The position numbers and the translations under genes were made by a program. From contig JACRNJ010000060.1 of NCBI GenBank assembly GCA_016219285.1, forward strand, positions 1 to 62,652: a stretch of DNA of 62,652 bases, in the 5' to 3' direction. A model generated the notes under the pieces. It ran no database searches and was not told where the DNA came from. It saw only the letters and a program-made list of their open reading frames with translations. The stretch comes from Deltaproteobacteria bacterium (lineage in GTDB: Bacteria; Desulfobacterota; GWC2-55-46; UBA9637). Within the stretch, counting starts at the first letter, position 1. Each line of letters begins with the position of its first letter. Of the stretch, positions 53,396 to 60,960 are shown piece after piece.

Positions 53396-54103
53396 TTATA
53401 CCTTCTTTCTAATCCTTATGGCGCCAAGGAGCATATTGGCAATTACAGACACAAAATAGAGTTCATCTTCCTGAAATTCTTTTGGGGCAACTGTTTGGAC
53501 ATTCAGTACTCCAAAAAGCTCGTCCTTATGAATGATGGGGTGTGACAACATAGCTGTATAATTTTGTTCCCGGAGTTCGGAAAATTTTTTATACCTGGGA
53601 TCTTTTGATACATCCTCTACATAAATAGGTTTTCCTTGCTTTGCAGCAGCGCCTGTAATACCCTCGCCCAGCTTAAGCCTAACCTTTCCAATAGCCTCTT
53701 TTCTGAAGCTTGTGGTTGCCCGTAAAACAAGTTCATTTCCGTCCCAAAGATATATTGAAGAAACATCCACGCCTAATCTTTTTGCTGTTTTTTCCACAAT
53801 GGATTGAAGCACATCATCAAGCTCATAGTCGGAACTGGCAAGCATGCTTATCTCTTCAAGGGTTATAATCTCCATCCTCTCTCTGTTTGCCTTTTCCATC
53901 TCAAAGACAAGACCGCCTTGCTCGTCAATCTTTACATGTGAAAATGTATCCCTTTGATAATAGGGATTTATCGCCTTGCTGGCCGCAGGCATGGTCTTAA
54001 ATTCCCAGAAGCCGCATGAGCATACCAGTTTTACCCTGTAGTCATCCACCCTCTCACCTTTCATTTTTTTACCGCATTTCCTGCAGCGGGTTATGGTTTC
54101 CAT
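53396..54103 (-). CDS. Zinc-ribbon plus GAF domain protein
   Basis: 235 residues. An N-terminal zinc ribbon (CRKC near residue 7 and CSC near 29) is followed by a linker and a GAF sensor domain (about 90-232): EISMLASSDYELDDVLQSIV, LGVDVSSIYLWDGNELVLRA, LGEGITGAAAKQGKPIYVED, and GVLNVQTVAPKEFQEDEL. GAF domains bind small ligands or nucleotides; no output domain is attached. The start at 54103 has GAGAGG upstream; a GTG two codons earlier is possible. It is convergent with the HPF fusion gene and downstream of the RodZ-like gene. Confidence 0.82.
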   Translation of the reverse strand: METITRCRKCGKKMKGERVDDYRVKLVCSCGFWEFKTMPAASKAINPYYQRDTFSHVKIDEQGGLVFEMEKANRERMEIITLEEISMLASSDYELDDVLQSIVEKTAKRLGVDVSSIYLWDGNELVLRATTSFRKEAIGKVRLKLGEGITGAAAKQGKPIYVEDVSKDPRYKKFSELREQNYTAMLSHPIIHKDELFGVLNVQTVAPKEFQEDELYFVSVIANMLLGAIRIRKKV

Positions 54104-54121
54104 GTACACCTCTCTTTAATA

Positions 54122-54190
54122 GAAAGAAGCGGAGAACTGGAGAAGCGTGGAAAGTGGGACAAACATTCGCCCATTCGCCTATTCACCGAT
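54122..54190. repeat. Heptamer repeat junction (CGGAGAA / TTCGCC types)
   Basis: AAGCGGAGAACTGGAGAAGC on one side and ATTCGCCCATTCGCCTATTC on the other. The last residues of the RodZ-like protein (DETRNR) and its stop fall at its edge. Confidence 0.65.
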
Positions 54191-55127
54191 TCCTAGTTTC
54201 ATCTATCTTTTCACTGCTTGCTTTCTTATCCGGCGGCAGCACCAATTTTACCACCTTACCCTCATCCCCCAAACTGCCAAGCGAATTGTTGTTAAATATC
54301 ACATTAACACCGCCTGCGTTTCCTATAAGAATAGAAAACCTTTCTTTTGCATTCCATTTTATCTTTTCCCCCTGCTTTAGAGACACCTCAAACGGGTTCA
54401 TGCCGTCAACCTCAGCTTTAATCCACGTAGGCTTTGTAGCCTCTATTATTAGTACAAAAGGGCCTTTATCAATAACAACATTGCCTGGCAATACATCCTT
54501 GTTTTCTTTTTTTGTTGACATTTTAGAGGCAGAGATTTCATGGGTTGGATTTGATTGGATTTCAGGTTTTGTTGACAAAGAAGACTCTTCTTTTTTTGCA
54601 ATAACTTCACGTCCCACCCCATTTCCAGTTTGACTCTCTCTTGTTTGGAAATTGGATGAATCGTCAACTTGCTGAACAGAAGAAGCAGTTGTGGCAGATG
54701 GCTGCATCTTTGATTTTGACATAATATACACACCGCCTGCTATTATCAATAGTGCGATAACCGCAACGGCTATAATCGCAAGCTGTGAATAAGGCGCAAG
54801 GCTTTCAGCCACAGACCTAATCAGTGGTTGAGCAATAGTTTCCGGCTTCTGTTTCATTGCAGATGTTTCATCCTCTGCAATACGAATATATGCCTCATAG
54901 CGCAGCAGTGCATCCTGCACATCTAAACCAAGGTATTTACAATATGCCTGTATAAAACCTTTTACAAAAGGCGCTGTCGGCAAGGCATCAAAATCGTTTC
55001 TCTCTATCGCAGCGAGAAGCCCGACTCTTACCTTTATTGTATTAGAAATATCCTTTAATGGGATGCCTCTAATCTCTCTCTCTCTCTTAAGATATTCTCC
55101 GGGGCTTTCCATGTCGCTTTGCTCCAT
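54183..55127 (-). CDS. RodZ-like helix-turn-helix membrane protein
   Basis: About 314 residues. A cytoplasmic HTH (ESPGEYLKREREIRGIPLKD, SNTIKVRVGLLAAIERNDFD, GFIQAYCKYLGLD) is followed by a linker, one membrane segment (LAIIAVAVIALLIIAGGVYI near 130), a low-complexity Ser/Gln/Lys region and a C-terminal periplasmic DUF4115 domain (IEATKPTWIKAEVDGMNPFE). RodZ links MreB to the cell envelope and cell shape. The start is uncertain: ATG at 55127 (MEQSD) or 55112 (MESPGEYL). GGAG inside the shared ATGGAGCAAAGCGAC sequence suits 55112. The frame further upstream is repeat-derived. Confidence 0.85.
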   Translation of the reverse strand: MEQSDMESPGEYLKREREIRGIPLKDISNTIKVRVGLLAAIERNDFDALPTAPFVKGFIQAYCKYLGLDVQDALLRYEAYIRIAEDETSAMKQKPETIAQPLIRSVAESLAPYSQLAIIAVAVIALLIIAGGVYIMSKSKMQPSATTASSVQQVDDSSNFQTRESQTGNGVGREVIAKKEESSLSTKPEIQSNPTHEISASKMSTKKENKDVLPGNVVIDKGPFVLIIEATKPTWIKAEVDGMNPFEVSLKQGEKIKWNAKERFSILIGNAGGVNVIFNNNSLGSLGDEGKVVKLVLPPDKKASSEKIDETRNR

Positions 55128-55208
55128 TGCAAAATGAAAATTGTAAAGTGCAAATTGAAAACTTCTCTTAATTTTGCATTTTTCAATTTGCAATCTTCAA
55201 TCTTAAAT
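55125..55208. repeat. Heptamer repeat junction (TTGCAAA / AAAATTG type)
   Basis: TTGCAAAATGAAAATTGTAA with GTGCAAATTG on one side and AATTTTGCATTTTTCAATTT with GCAATCTTCAATC on the other form inverted halves between the TPR and RodZ-like genes. Confidence 0.7.
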
Positions 55209-56036
55209 TCATTTCAACAAATCTATATATCCTTTCGCAGACCTTGCCATCTCGCTGTCAGGGGCAAGTTTTATAACCTCTTGAAATGCATTGAATGCCC
55301 CTTTTTTATCCTTTAGGTTTATCAAAACAAGACCAAGCCGGTAATGGGCGTCAACATAATTCGGCGCATTCTTTACCGCAAGCTCAAACATATCTGCGGC
55401 CTCTTTATCTCTGTTCATCTTCATATAGGTAAGACCAATATTGTTGTAGGCAACGATATATTTCGGATTGCTCTCTATTGCCTTTTTATAGCTTTCCTCT
55501 GCCTTTGCATAATCAGCCTTCTCATAAAAGGCGCGTCCCATGTTGAAATAGGCAAATTCCGGGGTAGTGTAAAAAATATCGGCGAGCGCAAGATTGGCTT
55601 CTGCTACGGCTAAATCCCACTCCTTTTTTTCAAGATAAACAGCTGCAAGATTTGTATGGGCATCAGAAAACTTCGGGTTTATCCTTGTAGCTTCTTTCAT
55701 ATGTTTTACTGCATCTTCATGCATGCCTTTAGCAAAATATGCCAGGCCAAGCGCATTGTGAAATGAGGCATCTTTGTGATATTTCTCCACAGCATTCGTC
55801 AACTCTTTCATAGCCGCAGTGATGTTCCCTTCATTAAGATGAACAACGCCAATCTTATAATGTATATCTGCATCGTCTTTTCGGCTTGCATCAGAGGCGG
55901 CGCAGCCGTAGAAGACAGCAAACAGCAAGATGCAAGATGCCACATGCAAGATGCAAGATTTTTTCTTGCTTCTTGATTCTAACCTCTGACTTCTAAATCC
56001 TGACTTCTGACTTCCGATTTCTGATTCCTGTATCAT
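55209..56036 (-). CDS. TPR lipoprotein (PilF/NlpI-like architecture)
   Basis: 275 residues. A signal peptide with lipobox-like FYGC near residue 45 is followed by about six TPR repeats (IHYKIGVVHLNEGNITAAMK, FHNALGLAYFAKGMHEDAVK, AYNNIGLTYMKMNRDKEAAD), so the protein should be anchored in the outer or inner membrane as a scaffold. The first 43 residues, including the charged n-region and hydrophobic core (SCILHVASCILLFAV), are encoded by heptamer repeats. The start is ATG at 56036. It is co-directional with PfkB upstream and the RodZ-like gene downstream. The partner is unknown. Confidence 0.85.
   Translation of the reverse strand: MIQESEIGSQKSGFRSQRLESRSKKKSCILHVASCILLFAVFYGCAASDASRKDDADIHYKIGVVHLNEGNITAAMKELTNAVEKYHKDASFHNALGLAYFAKGMHEDAVKHMKEATRINPKFSDAHTNLAAVYLEKKEWDLAVAEANLALADIFYTTPEFAYFNMGRAFYEKADYAKAEESYKKAIESNPKYIVAYNNIGLTYMKMNRDKEAADMFELAVKNAPNYVDAHYRLGLVLINLKDKKGAFNAFQEVIKLAPDSEMARSAKGYIDLLK
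55918..56030. repeat. Heptamer repeats (GCAAGAT and TCTGACT types) encoding a signal peptide
   Basis: GCAAGATGCAAGATGCCACA and more copies, then TCTTGCTTCTTGATTC, then TGACTTCTGACTTCCGATTT. The same unit types occur in the non-coding junction at 15090, but here they are read in frame as the N-terminus of the TPR lipoprotein. Confidence 0.85.
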
Positions 56037-56082
56037 TTTCGCTCTTTTGGCCTATAACCCATAGTCCATTGCCTGTTTCTTG

Positions 56083-56991
56083 TCATATATCCTCAAAATG
56101 GGTCAATTGCTTAAATTGACGGTATCTTTCCCGAATCTCTTTCAGCGTTAAGGTTCTCATCCTGTTCAGGCTGAAATCCTCTACATTGAAAGACGCCATA
56201 ACACTGCCAAAGATAATGGCCTGCCGAATATTTGCCTCGCTTGCATCATCTGTATTTGCTAAATATCCCATTAAGCCGCCGGCAAAACTATCCCCTGCGC
56301 CGGTCGGGTCGAATATTGATTCCAGCGGATAGGCAGGGGCAGAAAATATGGAACCGCCGTTGAACATCAGCGCCCCATACTCACCCCTCTTGATTATAAT
56401 TGTTTTTGGCCCGTAGGATATAATCTTTTTGGCGGCCTTGACCAGATTAGGCTCTTTTGCAAACTCCCTTGCTTCGCCTTCATTTAAAACAAAAAGGTCA
56501 ACCTTTGATAAAAGCCTTTTTAAGGCATCGGGTTTGCCCTCTATCCAAAAGTTCATGGTGTCGCATGCAATAAATTTCGGCCTTTCAACCTGAAGAAGCA
56601 CATTCCATTGGATATCAGGGTCAATATTTGCGAGGAATACATACGATGATTTCCTGTAAGCCTCCGGTATATCAGGCTGAAATTTTTCAAAGACATTCAA
56701 ATGGGTTGCAAGCGTATGGGCTTCATTCAGGTCATAGTCATACCGCCCTTTCCAATGAAATGTCTTCCCCTGCATCCTTTGCAGACCGGTTACATCCACA
56801 CCCTTATCTTTTAAAAAATCTATATGCTCATTCGGAAAATCCTCGCCAACCACAGCCACCAGTTTGACTTCAGAAAAATAGCTGGCAGCGGCAGAAAAAT
56901 AAGTTGCAGAGCCTCCCAGCACATTCTCTGCCTTGCCGAACGGCGTTTCAACCGAATCAAACGCAACAGAACCAACAACAAGAATGCTCAT
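56083..56991 (-). CDS. PfkB family carbohydrate kinase
   Basis: Ribokinase-like sugar or nucleoside kinase, 302 residues. SILVVGSVAFDSVETPFGKA at the start, the glycine pair VLGGSATYFSAAASYF, VVGEDFP, and the C-terminal signature SIFDPTGAGDSFAGGLMGYL with the catalytic Asp and anion hole. The substrate is not determinable; several residues of adenosine-kinase relatives match loosely. The Met at 56991 is preferred to 56994. It is flanked by repeat sequences on both sides: CCTATAACCCATAGTCCATT at 56050-56080 just downstream, and the 57003 junction upstream. Confidence 0.88.
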   Translation of the reverse strand: MSILVVGSVAFDSVETPFGKAENVLGGSATYFSAAASYFSEVKLVAVVGEDFPNEHIDFLKDKGVDVTGLQRMQGKTFHWKGRYDYDLNEAHTLATHLNVFEKFQPDIPEAYRKSSYVFLANIDPDIQWNVLLQVERPKFIACDTMNFWIEGKPDALKRLLSKVDLFVLNEGEAREFAKEPNLVKAAKKIISYGPKTIIIKRGEYGALMFNGGSIFSAPAYPLESIFDPTGAGDSFAGGLMGYLANTDDASEANIRQAIIFGSVMASFNVEDFSLNRMRTLTLKEIRERYRQFKQLTHFEDI

Positions 56992-57002
56992 CAAAACCTC
57001 CC

Positions 57003-57085
57003 ATGAAAGATTTACGATTGTAGATTTACGATTTCAGATTTTAAAGATTTTAAATCGTAATTCGTAAATCGTAAATCGTAATTGT
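57003..57085. repeat. Heptamer repeat junction (ATTTACG type)
   Basis: AGATTTACGATTGTAGATTT and the complementary TAAATCGTAATTCGTAAATC flank a short AT-rich centre. It has the same unit as 8641, 18941 and 39064. Confidence 0.8.
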
Positions 57086-57093
57086 ATTTACCA

Positions 57094-58032
57094 CTATTCC
57101 TTTATGCTGTCAATCAACGAAGAAACAGCCACCACATCCACATCTTGATTAAGTGTGTGAAACATTTCTTTTATAGCTAAAATAGTAGCCGGGTGAGGAT
57201 GCCCTATGGCAATTGCGCTGCCTCTCTTTTTTGCAATCTCTATAACTTCCTGTATCTGCGCTTTTACATAATTTATGTCTTCTTTATTATCCAGAAACAC
57301 CTGCCTGTTTGCCGCTCTAAGCCCTATATCTTTTGCCAATCTATAGGCAGCCGATTTGCTCGTGGTCTTACTGTCAAGGAAAAAGAGATTTCTCGTTTTT
57401 GCTATCTCCAGCACAACCTTCATCAATCTCTCATCCTCCGTGAACATTGAACCCATGTGGTTGTTTATGCCGGTAATATACGGAACAGCATCAATATCCT
57501 TCTTGACCTGCTCAGCAACTTTAACTTCTGACATGTTCGTAAAAAGCGCCCCCTTCCCGGGGTCATTATTCCTGGAGTCTTTCGGCTCCATGGGGAGATG
57601 CAGCAGGACATCTCTCCCGTGCACATTGGCTTCTTTTGCAACATCTTTTGAATAAGGCAGAAATGGCAATACAGCAATTGATAGAGGCAGATTTATCTCT
57701 AATAACTCCCTCAACTGTTTTATATCCTGTCCCATATCATCAATAACTATTGCGACCTTAGCCTTTGGGACAAAAGTCTTTACGGACGGAAGTGGAGGTT
57801 TTTCTATCTTTGCCACTTGAGGAGGTATAAGTAAATTCTTTTGTTCTCCCTCCTTTGCCTTATAGCCATAATACAGAATAAACCCTACGATGACCATAAT
57901 GAAAAAACCCAGCGCAATTCCAAAAATAAAGAGGGCCTTTGAAAACAAAGACCCTCTTTTACTCGTTTTGTTTTTTGACATTCTCGTGTTCCATTTTGGT
58001 TCTTCTGACTTTCCTGTGGGTAATACAAACAT
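57094..58032 (-). CDS. Divergent polysaccharide deacetylase (YibQ-like)
   Basis: 312 residues. One N-terminal membrane anchor (LFIFGIALGFFIMVIVGFIL near 40) and a periplasmic NodB-like divergent deacetylase domain: KVAIVIDDMGQDIKQLRELL (Asp pair), LPLSIAVLPFLPYS, VLLHLPMEP, GINNHMGSMFTEDER (His), FFLDSKTTSKSAAY and AIGHPHPATI. This group commonly lies next to CtpA and EnvC in envelope operons, as here. The substrate is unknown, possibly peptidoglycan or a glycan. The start at 58032 or the ATG 17 codons later (57981) is undecided, with weak Shine-Dalgarno for both. Confidence 0.88.
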   Translation of the reverse strand: MFVLPTGKSEEPKWNTRMSKNKTSKRGSLFSKALFIFGIALGFFIMVIVGFILYYGYKAKEGEQKNLLIPPQVAKIEKPPLPSVKTFVPKAKVAIVIDDMGQDIKQLRELLEINLPLSIAVLPFLPYSKDVAKEANVHGRDVLLHLPMEPKDSRNNDPGKGALFTNMSEVKVAEQVKKDIDAVPYITGINNHMGSMFTEDERLMKVVLEIAKTRNLFFLDSKTTSKSAAYRLAKDIGLRAANRQVFLDNKEDINYVKAQIQEVIEIAKKRGSAIAIGHPHPATILAIKEMFHTLNQDVDVVAVSSLIDSIKE

Positions 58033-58039
58033 AAAAAAC

Positions 58040-58172
58040 CCTAATGTCTAATTTCCAATAAAATTTCCAATTACCAATTTCCAACCTCCCCCTGTCCCCC
58101 TCCAGAGGGGGGATAAAGGGGGAGGATATTTAGATTTTTATTAGAAATTAGGATTTAGAAATTAGGATTTAA
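58040..58172. repeat. Heptamer repeat junction (TAATTTC/CAATTTC types) with CCCCCT palindrome
   Basis: CTAATTTCCAATAAAATTTC and CAATTACCAATTTCCAACC on one side, AGAAATTAGGATTTAGAAAT on the other, and in the middle the palindrome CCTCCCCCTGTCCCCC...GGGGGAGG (58084-58124), which resembles the palindrome at 12596. Confidence 0.75.
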
Positions 58173-58175
58173 TAT

Positions 58176-59489
58176 CTATGATTTCGGAGCTGTTCCCTTA
58201 AATATATACCAACTCTTTAAATAATCCAATGCCCTCTTAAGTTGGATGTCCTCAGTCTCTTCCTTTGCTTTTTCAGCCTTCTCCTCCACTTTTACTTTTT
58301 TTTCTAACTTCTCTGGTTTTTGAGTCTCTCCGCCCTCCGCCTCAAGATGTCTTTCCAGGTCCTTTTCCTTTATATGGTTTTTTGACACAACATCTTCAAC
58401 TATGATATCAGGCTCAATGCCTTTGGCCTGAATAGACCTGCCTGATGGCGTATAGTATTTAGACGTGGTAAGTTTTATGGCCGAACCATCGCTTAATGGG
58501 ATAATTGTCTGCACAGACCCCTTGCCGAATGTTTGCGCTCCCAGTATTACCGCCCTTTTATTATCCTGCAATGCTCCTGCTACAATCTCTGAGGCGCTTG
58601 CGCTTCCCCCATTAACCAAAACAATTATCATGTATGGAGGCTGAGTGCCTTCAGCCTTGGCTTCAAACCTCATATCCTGACCAGATGCCCTCCCTTTTGT
58701 GTATACAATCAGCCCCTCTTCCAAAAACTTATCTGCAATCTCCACAGCCTGCTGCAAAAGCCCGCCGGGATTATTCCTTAAATCCAGGACAAGCCCTTTC
58801 AGCTTTCCCTCCTTTGAACCAAGCTTATTCAATGCATCTTCAAGGTCATTTGCAGTTTTCTCCTGAAACTGCGAAATACGGAGATAACCAAACCCATCTT
58901 CAAGGGTCTTATACTTTACACTCTTTACCGCAATAATATCCCTTGTAAGTGTAAATTCCTGCGGATCCTTCCAACTCTCCCGAAGTATCCAGATAGTAAC
59001 CTTTGTACCCTTGACCCCACGCATAAGCTTTACAGCGTCATTTATGGTCATATCTTTTGTATATTTTTCGCCAATCTTCACTATCCTGTCCCCTGCCTTT
59101 ATTCCTGCCTTAAATGCAGGTGTATCCTCAATTGGGGCAACAACTGTCAGCATTCCATCTCTCATGCCTATCTCTATGCCAATACCACCGAAACTCCCCT
59201 TGGTTTCAACCTGCATCTCTTTATACTCTTCAGGGGGCATAAAAGATGAATGAGGGTCAAGCCCATGTAGCATGCCTTTTACTGCGCCGTAAATAAGATT
59301 CTTAGAATCTACTTCTTCAGCATAGTTATCCTGCACAATAGAAATAACATCTGTAAATATCCTTATATTTTCATATGCCTTAGGAAGTACAGCAGAAACC
59401 CTGTGATTTATTCCCCATAAAAAAATGCTTATTACTATTGCTATCCCAGTCAACGGAATAAGCCTATTCCCTTTAACCATTTTGAACAT
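58176..59489 (-). CDS. ctpA: S41 C-terminal processing peptidase (CtpA)
   Basis: Serine protease of 437 residues acting in the periplasm. An N-terminal membrane or signal segment (RLIPLTGIAIVISIFLWGI), a PDZ domain (about 90-175: GGIGIEIGMRDGMLTVVAPI, VKLMRGVKGTKVTIWI), the catalytic core with VNGGSASASEIVAGAL (Ser nucleophile) and AQTFGKGSVQTIIPL (general-base Lys), then a Lys/Glu-rich tail. GGAGGAG stands 8 bases before the ATG. In the usual arrangement it follows the EnvC-like activator gene, as here. Confidence 0.95.
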   Translation of the reverse strand: MFKMVKGNRLIPLTGIAIVISIFLWGINHRVSAVLPKAYENIRIFTDVISIVQDNYAEEVDSKNLIYGAVKGMLHGLDPHSSFMPPEEYKEMQVETKGSFGGIGIEIGMRDGMLTVVAPIEDTPAFKAGIKAGDRIVKIGEKYTKDMTINDAVKLMRGVKGTKVTIWILRESWKDPQEFTLTRDIIAVKSVKYKTLEDGFGYLRISQFQEKTANDLEDALNKLGSKEGKLKGLVLDLRNNPGGLLQQAVEIADKFLEEGLIVYTKGRASGQDMRFEAKAEGTQPPYMIIVLVNGGSASASEIVAGALQDNKRAVILGAQTFGKGSVQTIIPLSDGSAIKLTTSKYYTPSGRSIQAKGIEPDIIVEDVVSKNHIKEKDLERHLEAEGGETQKPEKLEKKVKVEEKAEKAKEETEDIQLKRALDYLKSWYIFKGTAPKS

Positions 59490-59504
59490 GATATTTGCTC
59501 CTCC

Positions 59505-59690
59505 TTATGAAGTCAATATGCAGTACGCAGTAATTGCCTACTGTCTAGTGATCAATAGAAATATCTAAATAAACAATTAAAAAGTAAAATGTGAATGACT
59601 CGTTGCTGTAATTTATTTTAATTTCAAGTTTACTGTTTAGACATTTCTATTTGATTACTGTCTTCTGCATACTCCTTACTGCCTATTTTT
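59505..59690. repeat. Heptamer repeat junction (AGTACGCAGTA type)
   Basis: TATGCAGTACGCAGTAATTG and, at the far end, ACTGTCTTCTGCATACTCCT with TTACTGCC. The last EnvC-like residues (EAKK) and the stop are at its edge. The middle (59525-59650) is AT-rich, contains GAAATATCTAAATA and its inverse TAGACATTTCTATT, and has no frame. Confidence 0.75.
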
Positions 59691-60960
59691 TCGCTTCTGT
59701 ATAAGCCAACCAATTTAACGGGTCCAACGGGACACCCTTCTGTCTTACCTCAAAATATAAGTGCGGACCCTTTGTGGAGCCTGTATCACCTACAAGGGCA
59801 ACTATATCTCCTTTTCCCACACTGGAATCCACATCTTTAATAATTTTCGAAAGACGGGCCAACAGGGTAAAATAGCCGTCGCCGTGGTCTATAATCATAA
59901 CCTTTCCATAACCTCTGAACCATCCTGAATACGCCACCTTCCCCTTGTAAACAGACCTAACCTCAGTCCCAATATTAGCAGCTATCTCAATACCATTATT
60001 AAAAGTAATTGTGCGAAATTTAGGATGCTCTACCTTTCCATACATAGAAATAATTTTTCCTGCTACCGGCATAGGCAGACCGCCTCGCATAGCCGCAAAA
60101 CCAAAGGTATGATTCCCTAGAGCATTTTCTGCCATATCCTTTTTGAATTTGTCTAAAAAAGACTGGAGTTCTTTAGAGGCCCCCTCCATTTCCCGTATGG
60201 CAGCAAGCTGTATGTTCTTTTTCTTTTTTATGGCTGTCAAGATAGCTTGCTTTTTATCCTTTTCCTCTTTTATCTCTCCTTTTTTGTGTTCAACCTCATG
60301 CTTTAAGGAAAATACCTCTTCCTGAAATACTTTAAGCCTTTCCCTTTCTGCTTCTAAAAACGATTGATTCTCTTTATAATCCCTTAACAGGTCAACATCA
60401 TACTCTACTATCTTATTTATATATTTATATCTTCTGCCAAAATCATTAACAGAGTTGGATGAAACAAGCGACTGCATTATGCCGCCTTTATTCATCTTAT
60501 ACATGGCAACCAATCGTTGGTTCAAAAACCCTGCAAGCCTTTCACTCTCGCTCACCAATGTTGTAATACGGGCATCCACAACGTTCCTTTTTCCCTTTAG
60601 CTTAACAATATTATCTTCTATATCTGCCAACTCTTCCTCTTTTTTAAATCTTGCCTTATCAAGTCTTTCCAATTCCTCAAGGATATTATTCTCTTTTTTA
60701 ACATTATATTCTAAACTTTTCCTTTTTTCCACAATCTCTCTTTTAAGAGATTCCAGCTGCTTTTCTTTCTTTACAACCTCGCCCTTGGTTTTGGGTGGGT
60801 CGGCATGGGCAGAGACAGCGAACAGCAGGCAACAGGCAGTAAACAGTAGACAGTAGGCAGGAAGCAGTAAAAGGATTTGAGATTTACGATTTACGATTTT
60901 AGATTTTAAATTCGTAATTCGTAATTCGTAATTCGTAATTGCCTGTAGCCTCATCCTCAA
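59683..60960 (-). CDS. EnvC-like murein hydrolase activator (degenerate M23/LytM)
   Basis: 425 residues. Signal peptide (about 1-51, ending SAHA-DPP), a long coiled coil (about 55-280), and a C-terminal LytM domain (GKISMYGKVEHPKFRTITFN, GYGKVMIIDHGDGYFTLLAR, GDTGSTKGPHLYFEVRQKG). Zinc-site residues seem lost: the usual HxGxD region reads NNGIEI, and the YAHL His reads Arg (LLARLS), so the domain is probably a non-catalytic activator of amidases, as in EnvC. The start is TTG at 60960 overlapping the upstream stop (TTGA), or the ATG at 60954. The signal peptide is repeat-encoded. Confidence 0.9.
   Translation of the reverse strand: MRMRLQAITNYELRITNLKSKIVNRKSQILLLLPAYCLLFTACCLLFAVSAHADPPKTKGEVVKKEKQLESLKREIVEKRKSLEYNVKKENNILEELERLDKARFKKEEELADIEDNIVKLKGKRNVVDARITTLVSESERLAGFLNQRLVAMYKMNKGGIMQSLVSSNSVNDFGRRYKYINKIVEYDVDLLRDYKENQSFLEAERERLKVFQEEVFSLKHEVEHKKGEIKEEKDKKQAILTAIKKKKNIQLAAIREMEGASKELQSFLDKFKKDMAENALGNHTFGFAAMRGGLPMPVAGKIISMYGKVEHPKFRTITFNNGIEIAANIGTEVRSVYKGKVAYSGWFRGYGKVMIIDHGDGYFTLLARLSKIIKDVDSSVGKGDIVALVGDTGSTKGPHLYFEVRQKGVPLDPLNWLAYTEAKK
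60815..60950. repeat. Heptamer repeats (CAGTAGG and ATTCGTA types) encoding a signal peptide
   Basis: CAACAGGCAGTAAACAGTAG and further units, then ATTTGAGATTTACGATTTAC and its inverse GTAATTCGTAATTCGTAATT. The ATTCGTA part is translated as the charged n-region (ITNYELRITN, KIVNRKSQI), and the CAGTA part as the hydrophobic core (LLPAYCLLFTACCLLFAV). Confidence 0.9.
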
